Position numbers and translations under genes: made by a program
The notes under the pieces: generated by a model
Database searches by the model: none
What the model saw: only the letters and a program-made list of their open reading frames with translations
Told to the model about the DNA's origin: nothing
DNA from: Dissophora ornata
Taxonomy: Eukaryota > Mortierellomycota > Mortierellomycetes > Mortierellales > Mortierellaceae
Assembly (NCBI GenBank): GCA_025201705.1
Contig: MU616828.1
Coordinates: forward strand, 1 to 32,725
Direction of reading: 5' to 3'
DNA: 32,725 bases
Part shown: positions 1 through 10,607 of the stretch, one piece after another
Numbering within the stretch: position 1 is the first letter of the stretch
Layout of the letters: each line of letters starts with the position of its first letter

Positions 1-100
1 AAAAAAAAAAAGGCAAGGCAAGAGGAACATGTCACGTGAACGAAGAAAGTAGAGAATTTGACTCAAGTTACTCCCAATTAAGGTTTGAAACAGCGAAAAT

Positions 101-116
101 GCTGTCTTAGCTCAGC

Positions 117-148
<32 letters not shown>

Positions 149-173
149 GTGTGTTCAATCCACACAGATGGCA
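101..173 (+). tRNA. tRNA-Phe (anticodon GAA)
   Basis: A complete cloverleaf can be folded. The acceptor stem pairs 101-107 with 166-172 (five Watson-Crick pairs and two G-T pairs). The D stem pairs 110-113 with 122-125, the anticodon stem 127-131 with 139-143, and the T stem 149-153 with 161-165 around a TTCAATC loop. The loop at 132-138 places GAA at 134-136, which reads phenylalanine codons. The A-box region (TAGCTCAGCTGGG) and the B-box region are intact. There is no intron. A T-rich stretch suited to RNA polymerase III termination follows at once. CCA is not encoded, as usual for nuclear tRNA genes. Confidence 0.95.
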
Positions 174-2305
174 TTCTTTTATTACCTTCCGACGAGATTT
201 TTTTCCTCTGTTCTACCCGATCGAGCGCGAGGGGGTCGAAACGCTTTCTTTTTTGTAGAACGGTGAACGAGGACTGGAAAATCAAGCTATTGGTGGTCTT
301 TTTTTTCATAGATTCCATCGAGGATGTCAATATGATAGTAGAAAGGCTCGCCGGTTGGGAGCCTTAGTACACTGCTCTTCAGCAGCATATTTTTAAAGGC
401 TCACTGCGGGTAGCGATCAGAACGTTGATAAGTATTACGAAATGCAAGCGGATGATTACGAACTATCTTGACATGATTACGCCCTTTCACTGCTCAGGGT
501 GCTCAGGGTCACTTTCATGTGGGATATGTAGGATGATGTCGTCGCGCTGGAATAAATAAGGTCATACGCGTGTGATTTCATCGCAAACATGTTTTTATTT
601 CTATCGCCGATCAATGAGCAAAGCTGCAATGGTGTGAAGCCAATTACTGCTATTCTAAAACGCATGTGCATATTCTTTTGTTCAATATGGATAAGACGAC
701 GATCTTTTGTGACACCTAATAATTTCCAATGTACAGTAGAATGACGATGACGGGTAAAGACAACACGTTTTCTTTGTCCTTCTCGAGACTGATGCACAGA
801 ACACGACAGGCCAGCAAGGGGGGAGAGGGGTGCGCCACGTTTTTGTGATGGTTCATAAATTACAGATAGTGCAACAGTGCATTGGAAATGTCTGTGCCTG
901 AGAGATAAATGTCGCATAGTCTACTCTGGATCCAATGCGGGGAACCACGTGTAGAAGACTATCGCTTCTGTACATACACCAACGGTCCGTCTTGTGTTTG
1001 ACTGTTGAGCTTTGATCGATATGTGAACTGCATGGTGCATAGAAATATGCTCTAATGCGCTCATGTTGTGAATAACGTGTATGTTTAGTGGTTAATAGAT
1101 TTACCTTGATAACACGCCATTTCAAGTTGCAATGGAATCAGAGGGCGGCAGCATTGGATGGCGATCGAAAGTCAAAAGCGACTGCATGGGTTGTTCTATT
1201 GACAACCGTGTCCTTTTAATATTTGCCTCATTTGTACTTTGTTTGGAAGGCGCAAAGCTCGGGTACTCACCAAATGCAGACCAATATTCTACTGGCTGTC
1301 CATTGTTGACGCAATTATCTAGCGGCACACAAGAGGCAAACGGTCCAAACCAAAAGACATACCATTTTTTTTTCCTACCCTTGCTCTCTTTTTTTTTTTT
1401 TGCATGAATTTGTTCGAGGCATATATTTCATCCTTTGCATTCGCCCCTGCAGCATCTTCTCAAAATGGACAGACACCTTGCGCTGTCAAATGTTTTTGGG
1501 TACCACAACAAAGAACAAAGAACAAAGGTCCGTTCAGCCCATTGGCTAAAAGATCAATTTGTGTCATGTATCACGGCCCTTTCTCCTATTGTCGCCCCCC
1601 GCGGATTAGAAAAGAAATGCCTCTCCTTTTTTCTTATAGTCCGCTACTGAGTGAGGTTTTGGTCGTGGCACATTCTATTAAAAGTAAAAGGAAATGAACC
1701 AAGCGCGGGTATCTGTACCGGGGCATGCGCCTGCTGGTTTTTTAAGACATCATAGGACGGAGTGTCAAGTATTCGTGTCAAGGGAGCTGAAAGGAAGATG
1801 ACGAAAGACGCCAGCTGGTATTCATAGCCTTTCACGTCTATTAATATTCCCTGGATAAGGTGAAAGAGTGCTCTCCTGAACAGAGGTCCTCAAGACAATA
1901 TGGTATGCTATGCTCTGCTTACGTTGCCAGAAATCAGCTCAATCATAATGTTCTGGTGTTCTGGTTATTTTTTTTGTACGTGCGTTTTTTAACCTCGCCT
2001 GTGAAGATTCTCTTCCTCACGAGATAACTAGAACTTTGTCAAACCGATGAGATCTTTACAGTTCACGCCCCAGTGAGGACAAGCATTCGCAGATGGTTCC
2101 TGCCTTCTGAATTCTTTTTTGTGTAGTCTTGGCCCACAACACAGCATATTTTTTCCGGAGAAATTCATCCTTTGACGCGGGGTCGGTAAAAAAAAAAAAG
2201 ACAGAGACATCATGGTCCAACTCAATTTTCCGTGAACGGGGAACGCGCACCCGGACGTATCTTGAGCTTCGTCACTTTTTAATTTCCATCAGCTTTTACT
2301 TAAGC

Positions 2306-2329
2306 TTTTTTTTTTTTTTTTTTTTTTTT
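2306..2329. repeat. Poly-T run of about 24 nt
   Basis: An uninterrupted T tract is followed shortly by more T-rich sequence. It is a homopolymer of the kind that can mark a retroposed poly(A) tail read from the other strand, but I found no target-site duplication or element body beside it. Confidence 0.8.
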
Positions 2330-3247
2330 GAGAGCACCCAAAATACTTTTTCTCTTTTCCTTTTTTTCTTTTCCTCAGAGACGCGACGCGTGCAGTTCCA
2401 GAAATACGACCAACATCGAGAGAAAATAAAAGAACGTTGATGATTTGCGCTCACACAACATCCCAACATGTTCGTTTCATTTTTGCAGGGAATCAGAGAT
2501 GTGAAATAAAAATACGAAGGGCTAGATGGTGGGTGGAATCTGGTCGGTGTAGCCGTCGTCCATCAGTACTGCAATATGGTTTTTTTTGTGCCACCATTGA
2601 CAAAATATATCCCGCTTGATCGACTAACTAGGGTGCGTACATTTTACATTTGCGGTACAACGTGGCTGCCGACCGTGTGTACATGCACGTCGCATGAACA
2701 GAATGATCAAGAGGTTTGCGTGATACGTTTCAATAGCGACAGCGCTATGATGTTTCTTTTGTTGAATCCTCTTCGCCCTGAAATTTTATCACACCCGGCA
2801 ATTGAAGGATGCTTCTTCTTGCTGCACAAACGGTGCAGTGCAGCACAACAGCAAAGTGCCGAGAAAGGACGTTCCAATGCTTTGTTGCATGATTTCCAGC
2901 CGAGGATATCATAGTTGGGGATCCGCGAAAAATGTGAGATGGCAAGGGATCACTGAAATAGGAATGGGCACCGTACATACAATCTACGTATCCTAACAGT
3001 ATAGGGACCATTGGGTGGAAATGGTGGAAACGGAGATATGATTGAGGATAGAGTGCATATATGGTGCTGGGAAGGAGGCACGGCCTGGTTGCAGATGCAT
3101 GGACAAAATTGTTTTTTCAACAGAGAAACAACTCGCTTTACACGCATGTTTCGAGCTATTTTTTTTTAAATGGGCAATTCTATTTTATCATTCTGAGCAC
3201 AGAGCGACATGCATGCACGCATGCATGAGAGGGAAGAGGAGAGCAAG

Positions 3248-3253
<6 letters not shown>

Positions 3254-3317
<64 letters not shown>
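3254..3317. repeat. (AG)n microsatellite, about 32 units
   Basis: A perfect AG dinucleotide tract runs for about 64 nt. It lies in the gene-poor region and is flanked by purine-rich sequence. A shorter tract of the same type is found at 4672-4696. Confidence 0.95.
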
Positions 3318-3318
<1 letters not shown>

Positions 3319-3556
3319 ACAAGAGATAGAGCGCAGGGAGACACGTACAAACGAACACACTGAACGTTGACCAAATGACCACTGGGCTATGTTGACCGTG
3401 GAGAGAGACATTGGCTGCCACGCAATAACGAGTAGGTGACAGCGAGTTCCCTGCCCCATGTCCCAATTAGAGGCTGGGTTGCTGCAACAGCGTGTACGCT
3501 TAGTTCATGTTTTATATATAACAAAAATAAACCTCCACCATCACTGCCCCCTGCAA

Positions 3557-3591
3557 GTCAGCCAGTCAGCCAGCCAGTCAGTCAGCCAGCC
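3557..3591. repeat. GTCA/GCCA-type short tandem repeat
   Basis: Imperfect tandem copies of four-base units alternate between CAGT and CAGC. The tract sits inside a spurious ORF, which explains that ORF's serine- and glutamine-rich stretch. Confidence 0.8.
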
Positions 3592-4648
3592 AAGGTCAGC
3601 CCTTTCTTGGTCATTCATTCGGGCAATCACACATCACACAGAGTCGGCGCATGAGTCGATCAATGTTCATGTACTATTTTGTAAACCCATGCCCCCCAAA
3701 TTTGCGACCAAAGCAAAGACGCAGGTGGGCAGGTGCACGCAACAACAAATGCCGCATCCCCTGGCTTGGTCCACCATGTCTAGTTTATATGCATCATGTC
3801 AATCATTCATTCAAAATTCATTAATTCATGGCAAGCAAGGCCCTGGCTCGCACATGGATAGGAGTAGTCGTATAAATACGAATTCAACAATCAAAATTGC
3901 GTTATCAGTTATCTTGCTCTCTCTTTTCTTTCTGCTTAATCCAAACCTGTGCCACAAACACTCAACACTCGCGCGCGCCTCTTCGCCTTTCTCACCTCCT
4001 GCCGTCCCTACATCTGTTTTTCCAAGCATTCTGCCTGTTTCCCCGACGTCGCATTCTTGCAGCACGGCGTCTTATTTTCCTATCAACCAGTTTCACAGAG
4101 GTAAACGTTGCACTTGGATGCAAACCTTATCACAGAACGGGAATCTGGTCTCTATCTGATACATGGGGTGCTGCGACCTTTTGGAACGTCCAATTCCCGA
4201 ATCTTCCTCGAACCCTTTGCACATGCTACATGCGTCTCCTCCCCAACCTTTCGTCATCATGTATGGCTATCATCCACACGACCACCATCATCGTCAACGT
4301 CATTATCACACGTAAAACCTGACGTACAAATTGTTGGCCAAAAACAATCATCGATACCGGAATCTGCGAGTCTATGAGATACACAGCATGGCGCATTTGG
4401 CGATGGCTTAATTTTTAGTCGATTTTTGCATACATGTACACAAACTGGGCAAAAGGTGCACTATGGTCTGTCAGGACACATCCCCCTCCCTTTACAGCAG
4501 ACATCTAGTACCGATAATCTCTTCACCTTTTTTTTCTCCTTCCCATATACTAACCGATCCATCAGTTGATAGCTGTTGTAAGATGTTTTTTTTTCGTTGT
4601 TTTATTTCCTTTGGACAGTATTTTCAGACTCCACCAGTAGAAAACAAG

Positions 4649-4696
4649 AAAAAAAAAAAAAAAAAAACAGAAGAGAGAGAGAGAGAGAGAGAGAGA
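4649..4696. repeat. Poly-A run followed by (AG)n tract
   Basis: A run of 19 A residues (4649-4667) is followed after a few bases by a perfect AG repeat (4672-4696). No coding signal is nearby. Confidence 0.9.
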
Positions 4697-5829
4697 TGGA
4701 GGGACAGAGAGGCGGAAGCAGAGAGGCCAAAACATAACTAGGGTAGTTGTTTGGTTATTAGGGATGAACCAGAAATTGCAATCTTGTCTAACGAGCAACG
4801 TTCTTTCTTGTATGTCTTTTGCACACCTATAGTCATTCTACAGCCCCTTCCTTCTCTTCCTTCTCTCTTTGAAACCTGTCTTCACCTTGTCCTACACACG
4901 AACGCTCGGAAAATACACAAGGCGGAAAGAAAAAAGAGCAAGAAAAGATCACAACGAGGTAGGTTGAGTGCAACACTGAAGCAATTTTGAGTTGTTGCTT
5001 GAATAATTGTGCCTTGCTATCTATCCTACAATTCGCTGGCAGCACTGGGAGGGGGAAGAGGAGCGTTGGACAGACGGGTGCACACACACAACGTACACAG
5101 TCTAGACGCATAAAGTTTTTATTTTGTGGTTGTTTGGGTTTGCGAGCAAAACTGATGCAAGCAAGAGGAGAGAGAGCGTGAGGGAATGGCTGGGAAAGTA
5201 TGATTGGGAGGGGATTATTGCTCATGGAGTAACATCACCAAATATTTGAGTTGTTTACTACAGCAGCATGTTGTTTATTGTTTGGCTGAGGTGTCCGTCA
5301 GATGCCATGGGTGCTCAGTCTAGTATGCAGTCGGCTTGGTCGCACAAGCCAACGAACAGACAGAGGCTGCATACACTCGTCTAGTACGCCAACAAAACAA
5401 AGGAGGATTTTCTTTCCTACAGTGGGAGCATTAAAAAAAAAAAAAGTGCATTCACACACACACAGTGAGCATGTTGGCGGGGTATGTGAGCAAAAGAGAG
5501 GAAAAAAAACTTCCAGGCACGGCTAACAGAAGGGATCATACTTAAACCCCCAGCTTCCTCACCTGCTCCCTCCTTTTCTCCTCCCCTTTTTTCTCTGCAA
5601 GCGCTCACAACTTACATAACACCCCTAATAATATACCCATTGAACACATCCACGCACGCATTATTGCCGCCTACTCTCTGTTGCACCATCCAACCCGTTT
5701 CCATCACCCTTCTACAGTTTCCTCTTTATATAACATAAAGACCTACTCCTCTTACTGCCATTGACCATCATATTGCCTCGCTATCTTTATCCTCAGCTGC
5801 ATCTTTCGAACTACGACTTCTTTCGTCCC

Positions 5830-5863
5830 AACTGACCGACTGACTGACTGACCGACTGACCGA
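5830..5863. repeat. CTGAC/CGAC short tandem repeat in 5' leader
   Basis: Tandem copies of GACTGA and GACCGA four-base steps lie about 350 nt upstream of the start codon at 6205. They fall in a pyrimidine-rich stretch that is probably promoter or 5' UTR. Confidence 0.7.
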
Positions 5864-6026
5864 CACGCCGATCGTCATTGAGCATCAGAAACAGCACCAA
5901 GCCAACCAGTTCAATCCAGTCCCGAATAGCCCTGCTCAGCTCTGCTTTGCACCCTTTTTTAGTCGCGACAAGTCTCAACTACAGCCACGCATTCGATCTT
6001 TGACCAAAACGGCAACAGGCAGACCT

Positions 6027-6033
6027 TATAAAA
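6027..6033 (+). promoter_or_regulatory. TATA-like box upstream of the 133-aa gene
   Basis: TATAAAA lies 172 nt before the ATG at 6205. A second candidate, TATATAA, lies at 5727-5733. Both sit in the pyrimidine-rich leader. Which one is used cannot be told without a mapped transcript start. Confidence 0.35.
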
Positions 6034-6204
6034 GGAAACACTCTTAATCCCGGCATCCGATCGAACCGAAATAGCAAACGCCGCATCGTCTCGTGGTCCA
6101 TCCCCTTATTATCTGCCACACATTCCCTCGAACCTTCTCTCTTTCAACTCCCATAACTTTTTCCACGCTGTTCCCCTCAATACACAACTTCTATCATCAC
6201 AAAA

Positions 6205-6606
6205 ATGTCACAAGAAAACAACAACAGTAAATCCGTCCAGTTTTCGAGGTTTATCAAGATTTCGTTCACGTACCCTGGCGACGAATACGACCGAAGCGCG
6301 CTCGAGCCTGCAAAGCTGACGTTCTCTGAAGCCTCAGAACTGATGCAGCTTCGCATCGACTGGAAGCAAGAGATGAATCGTAGGGTCGAAGAAAAACGTC
6401 AGCAGCTGCTGATGAAGGACACTCAAGACTCTGAGGATGGCTATTCTTCAGACGAGGCCCGAGTCCCTAGATTATCTGGCCCAACCTCAAGGTCTGCCAT
6501 GAGGAGCGATAGCGATTGCAGTAGCCAAAGTAGCGAAGATGAAGAGTTCAATCATGGCCACATCTACAAAAAGGGCATTGTGAAGATGCATCGCCAGCTC
6601 CACTAG
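6205..6606 (+). CDS. Small acidic protein with RVxF-like motif, function unknown
   Basis: This is a single-exon ORF of 133 residues. The ATG follows an A-rich context (CACAAAA) after a long pyrimidine-rich leader. I do not recognise a named family. Residues 9-13 read KSVQF, which fits the RVxF docking motif for protein phosphatase 1 ([K/R]-x-[V/I]-x-[F/W]). Residues 27-31 read EYDRS, and I associate an RVxF-like motif followed by a Tyr-Asp-Arg element with small fungal regulatory proteins. The middle is a charged helix (about 36-72), followed by a Ser/Asp/Glu-rich segment (about 73-118) with several CK2-like sites. There is no signal peptide or membrane segment. A long U-rich 3' region with AATAAA at 7276-7281 follows. 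The PP1 role is inference only. Confidence 0.7.
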   Translation: MSQENNNSKSVQFSRFIKISFTYPGDEYDRSALEPAKLTFSEASELMQLRIDWKQEMNRRVEEKRQQLLMKDTQDSEDGYSSDEARVPRLSGPTSRSAMRSDSDCSSQSSEDEEFNHGHIYKKGIVKMHRQLH

Positions 6607-7808
6607 ACCGTTGGCCCTATTCTGCCGAGGAACACGCCGCTTCTCGTCATTCTCAGCCCACACCCTTTTGTCTCTGTTCTTTTTTGTCGATTGTTGGCGT
6701 TCACAGCCCAACCAACGGCTTTGTGTCCCTCGAATTTCTATTTTTCCTCCCTGTACAAATCCGCCTTGCGATATCTTTTTTTTTCCCCCTGTGCGCTGTG
6801 CGTGCATTTTCTTACGATTTTTTCTTCTTCTTTTTGGTATGACGGAATGGGAGGACTGACTCCCGTCAGTCCTCGTATCACACAAATGAGCGCATTCCGT
6901 GCTTGCCGCGATTTCCCCTTTTGTTCCTAAGCCTACGGAATCGACACATGCTTGTTTTTTTTCTTTGTCTACTATGGACATCCTTATCCTCTTTTTTTTT
7001 TCTTTCTTCTGCCATTCTTTTTTAATCCCCTGTAACATCATCTTATTAGAAATTTACGAGCCACCCCCTTTTTTTCTTAATTCCCTTTTTCTTTGTCCAT
7101 ATATTTCAAGTAACCGCGCGCTCGCCTACACCGCCCCTTTTTTTCTGTTTGTACTTTATATTTTCCACGCCTTACTACTCTTAGAATAGTTTGGATCCTT
7201 CTTGTCGTGATTCATTCCTCTATCTTTTTTTTTTCCCACCCGCTCCTTGTACAGTAACAACATAAATCGAAAAAAAATAAACTACATACATATCGTACAT
7301 GAGTACACATGATATACGCAATTACGCATAACACACAACAAAACAACTGAAAACAACGATATCAGGTCGGTAAACGAAAAAACAAGAACGGTGTCATGAT
7401 TCCGCAGACGGGGGGTGAGTGAACGTGATTGCGCTATTTCTTTGTGTGAGCGTGCGTGATACGGGACATATCATTTGCGCGCCCATGGACATGCTTGATG
7501 TGCATGTACAGTAGTGTGAGAATGACGAAGTGATGCTGGGAGTAGGGAGTACCTCCGCACAGTCCAGGTACTTCAAACAGGTTCGTCCTCTTGTCAAATT
7601 GTCTCAAATGCGAGCGTAATCTTTGTTTTCAGGGAAAGTGCACGACGGGTGCGGCACTGCGTCATTTCGCGACTGCACGTGACCAGTATTTTTTATTTCC
7701 GCAACACTACACTCCTTATTTTTGCGCCTTGCATGCTAGCATTAGCATTTCGTTGTCCGATTCCACGTCAAGAGCAAAGGAAAAAAAACCAACAACGTAT
7801 AACCAAAC
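6607..7808. other. 3' UTR and intergenic region
   Basis: The first part (to about 7281) is extremely T-rich on the plus strand and ends in AATAAA at 7276-7281, so it is probably the 3' UTR of the preceding gene. The remainder to 7808 should hold the promoter of the ECM15-like gene. I see no further gene. The minus-strand ORF at 6487-7041 is antisense to the T-rich tract and is lysine-rich for that reason only. Confidence 0.5.
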
Positions 7809-8540
7809 ATGCATACGATCGCTGACTTTTGCGTTATCCCCATGGGAGTCACCTCCTCAGTGAGCCAGTACATTGCTGAGTGCCAGCGCGTGATTGAAAG
7901 GAGTGGTATGTCTTTCTAGCTCCTTAATGTATCGATATCTTTCTCACGCACCCAGGAGGACCTCTGGCATACTCGATACCAGTCCGCTAATGCAGCGTTG
8001 CTTACCTGGTTTTACTGTCCATCTATTATAGGTCTTTCGTACAGCATGCACTCCTATGGAACTGTAAAGTGCACCAACATGGATAGAACAGAGAGCGACC
8101 GTTTACAATTTTGAGGGGACGACACCAACCATTCTTCAAAAGAAAGTTAACACTGACCAATCGGATATTTCTTGTACAACAGAATGTTGAGGGTGAGTGG
8201 GATGATGTGTGCCGCGTCATGAAGGAGTGTCACGAAGCTGTCCACGCCATGGGATGCCCGAGAGTCTCAACCAGGTACGATATTTCAAATACAAGTTTTT
8301 ACATAGTCATAGTCATAGTCATAGTCATAGTCATAGTTATAGTCATAGTTATAGTCATAGTCATCATTGTCATCATCTCATTTTTCTACCTCACTCCACT
8401 TCGATCCTAACCGCAACATCTCTCTCTCTCTCTAAAACACCAGTGTTCGTATTGGAACGAGGACGGATAAGGTTGGGCAGACAATGCAAGACAAGGTCAA
8501 CGTGGTCCACGAGATCCTGGCCAAGGACGCCGCCAAGTAA
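7809..8540 (+). CDS. ECM15: ECM15 / MTH1187-family (UPF0045, thiamine-binding-like) protein
   Basis: Four exons join in frame: 7809-7905, 8032-8063, 8183-8274 and 8444-8540, giving 105 residues; the yeast protein is about the same length. All introns are GT-AG (126, 119 and 169 nt). The protein begins with IADFCVIPMG, continues through YGTNVEGEWDDV, and ends with VRIGTRTDK plus a C-terminal helix. This is the pattern of yeast Ecm15 and archaeal MTH1187, small ferredoxin-fold proteins that assemble as tetramers and are related to the thiamine-binding YkoF domain. The in vivo role is poorly known; the yeast name comes from a cell-wall screen. The ATG at 7809 is chosen because the family's first beta strand follows it directly. 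AATAAA lies at 8620-8625. The gene converges on the proteasome gene to its right. Confidence 0.9.
8302..8363 (+). repeat. CATAGT/TATAGT hexanucleotide repeat in intron 3
   Basis: About ten tandem hexamers (CATAGT with some TATAGT) fill the middle of the third intron of the ECM15-like gene. Length variation here would change intron size but not the protein. Confidence 0.9.
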
Positions 8541-8791
8541 GCAAGGATGAGTGAACTCGAGGAGATAGCAGTGGAGGTCCACGACTTAAGTGTGCACACT
8601 CTGCAACGAGATGAACGTCAATAAATCTCACAGCTGTAGCTGATGCAGTCCTGATGGTCTTTCCTATTCCCCTTTTTTTTTCTCAATGTTTTTATTACTG
8701 AGCGGACAAATGTTCATGTTCATGCTCTCGTATAATGTCCTCTTGATATTTTATATTTTTATTGTCGTCTCATCCAGTCTCTGTTTTTTTT
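8541..8791. terminator. Convergent 3' ends with AATAAA signals
   Basis: The plus-strand ECM15-like gene and the minus-strand proteasome gene end 251 nt apart. AATAAA is present on the plus strand at 8620-8625 and on the minus strand at 8758-8763. Each signal lies 30-80 nt past its stop codon, as expected for poly(A) addition. Confidence 0.7.
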
Positions 8792-10009
8792 TTACAAGCG
8801 TTCAACAACCTGCTGCAGCTTCTCGGCCGAGTAAATGCTGAATCCACCCTCCTTGGTCACTGAGGCAAGTTGAACGTTTGTCGAGTTCAGTTTCTCCTCC
8901 ATGACCTGCTTCAGAACCTTAAGCGCCAAGGTCTCAGCCTCGACCAGACTCATCGCTGAGTGATATTCCTCCTGAAGTTCTGTCTCTGCTCCCTCGGATC
9001 CGGATCCGATCGCCTTTGCGCTGTACGACACAAACGTTCCCGAGGGGTCCGTGTGGTACCTGGGGGGACAAAAGGGTGATTAGAAAAACAACAACGGTCA
9101 GACTGGGAGCAAAAAATACTGACAAACAATAGCAAGAGAGAGAGAGAGAGATGCCGTTAATGATATCCGAGATCGAGACTTACAACTGGGGTCCAGTCTC
9201 ATCAATACCGGCAATCAGTAGGGACACTCCGAAGGGACGACTCTAATAGAATCATACAGCGTGAAAAGTCCCTTTTGTTAAATGGCTGTTTCAGTGCTTC
9301 CACATTTCGACAATGGAGGATAGTGTATTGCTGTTCTTAACGCACCATGATGGATTCCTCGCCTCGTGCACTCTCTCCGAATCTCAGGGCCAAGTCGCAT
9401 ACTGCCTGTGTCACACTCTCAACCTTGATGCTCTCGTTGTATGTGAAGGCGTGGTTCTAAGGAAGACAAGACGAAAAAAAAGAAAAGAAAAGAAAAGAGG
9501 CTTCAGCATTCAAATTATCATGGGGGAGGAGCTGTTAGATATTTCTCCACCTCGATTCTTTTTAACGACTATGTACCTGTGCTTCGATGCGTGCATGGTC
9601 AACAATGGTTCTCGAGTCTGCAACCAATCCAGACATGGCGCATCCGATATGAGCATCGATTTCAAAGATCTTCTCGATCGAGCTTGGCTCCAAGAGGGAT
9701 GAGGTCACTCTCTTCTCAACCGCCAGGATCAATCCCTCAGGTGTCTTGATACCAACAGTCGTTGAGCCGAGCTAAATATTAATTAAAAAAAATGGGCATT
9801 GCCAGTATCAGCGTCATGCCACGTCTTAAGCAATTGGTAACAACTGTGAAAAAGGCGCCTCTCAGCTGAAGACGCGATGCAGAGTGATTCGATCTTTATA
9901 GAGTTGTTTCTACCTTGATGGCCTCAATGGCGTATTCGACCTGGAAGAGACGACCCTCGGGCGAGAAGGTGTTGACTCCTCGATCGTATTCTGAACGTGT
10001 CATAAACAT
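8792..10009 (-). CDS. PUP2: 20S proteasome subunit alpha type-5
   Basis: Five exons join in frame on the minus strand: 9914-10009, 9577-9771, 9346-9456, 9184-9242 and 8792-9059, giving 242 residues (human PSMA5 has 241). The N terminus (residues 1-32) holds the alpha-subunit signature with [20 protein letters not shown]. This is followed by the [17 protein letters not shown] segment, the [13 protein letters not shown] helix region and the conserved PSGT and AIGSGSEGA segments. Alpha subunits form the outer rings of the 20S core particle, gate substrate entry and lack the catalytic N-terminal threonine. The start at 10009 was preferred to the Met two codons downstream because [11 protein letters not shown] matches the family start. 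The C-terminal acidic tail seen in human alpha-5 is replaced by a short VVERL end. Confidence 0.97.
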
Positions 10010-10607
10010 GATGGGCTGATGTGTGCGTGTGTGTCTGTGTTGAGAAGGGAATGGAGGTTAGGACGACGAGAGTGATGTAAGGACAGGTTCGTTTCTTTGA
10101 ATGCACGCGAATACGACGCGCAATAGGACGTCCCCTGTGGTAGTACGCATCGCGCTTCAGGGCCACGTCACCTGTGACTGTTTACAGTCAGTCCAAGCAA
10201 CCAGACACCGAGGCGTGATATCCAGGTACCATGGACATTCATCACTGCCGGCGTCTCCTTCCGCCAGTTAGCTACCATGTTGAATATTAGCAGGATGCCC
10301 AATCACTGCAGCTTCATCTTTTTTAATGTTTTTTTTATTTGAAGTCGAAACTAGAAGAGTTGATACCCATGCGTAGTTGGTCGTTTGCCAGTCTTTCTCT
10401 GTCTTGTTCAATGCAGTATCCATAGTCCACAGCAAGCGGACGGAATACACATCTTATCATCTCCATATGTTCTTTCGTCCTGTTGGTCTTCTGCGGCGTA
10501 TGAGCGTTTTGCAAAGAGTTGAAAATGATTGGTTTTTTTTTTGTTCTCGACAGGGGCAAGGTGTAGACTAACTGGCTCCTACGCAAGGAGTCGTAATTGG
10601 GAGTATC
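10010..10607. other. Intergenic: alpha-5 promoter side and 3' end of PAH gene
   Basis: Both flanking genes are on the minus strand. A minus-strand AATAAA at 10334-10339 lies about 270 nt past the stop of the PAH gene and probably ends it. The rest should hold the promoter of the proteasome gene. I see no coding potential. Confidence 0.5.

Larger units (their letters stand above)
174..6204. other. Gene-poor region, no convincing coding sequence
   Basis: No ORF in these 6 kb resembles a protein family I know, and I could not assemble conserved exons on either strand. The longest ORFs (for example 3458-4159 plus and 477-917 minus) have biased, low-complexity translations. The stretch holds many A or T runs and several microsatellites, listed separately. 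From about 5550 to 6204 it becomes a pyrimidine-rich leader that probably belongs to the gene starting at 6205. A long non-coding transcript or an unrecognised lineage-specific gene cannot be excluded from sequence alone. Confidence 0.5.

Noticed and set aside
477..917. Minus-strand ORF of 146 codons
   Set aside because: No family resemblance, no clear start context and no supporting exons; the overlapping frames look alike.
3166..3466. Minus-strand ORFs with long Ser-Leu repeats
   Set aside because: They are simply the translation of the AG/CT microsatellite at 3254-3317.
3458..4159. Plus-strand ORF of 233 codons
   Set aside because: It runs through a CAGT/CAGC microsatellite and T/C-rich sequence, has no conserved motif and no splice or poly(A) context; its composition mirrors the repeat.
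2306..4700. Poly-A/T runs taken as signs of retrotransposon insertion
   Set aside because: No target-site duplication, reverse transcriptase or terminal repeats could be found near them.
6487..7041. Minus-strand ORF of 184 codons, lysine-rich
   Set aside because: It is antisense to the T-rich 3' UTR of the gene at 6205-6606, which makes lysine codons by composition alone.
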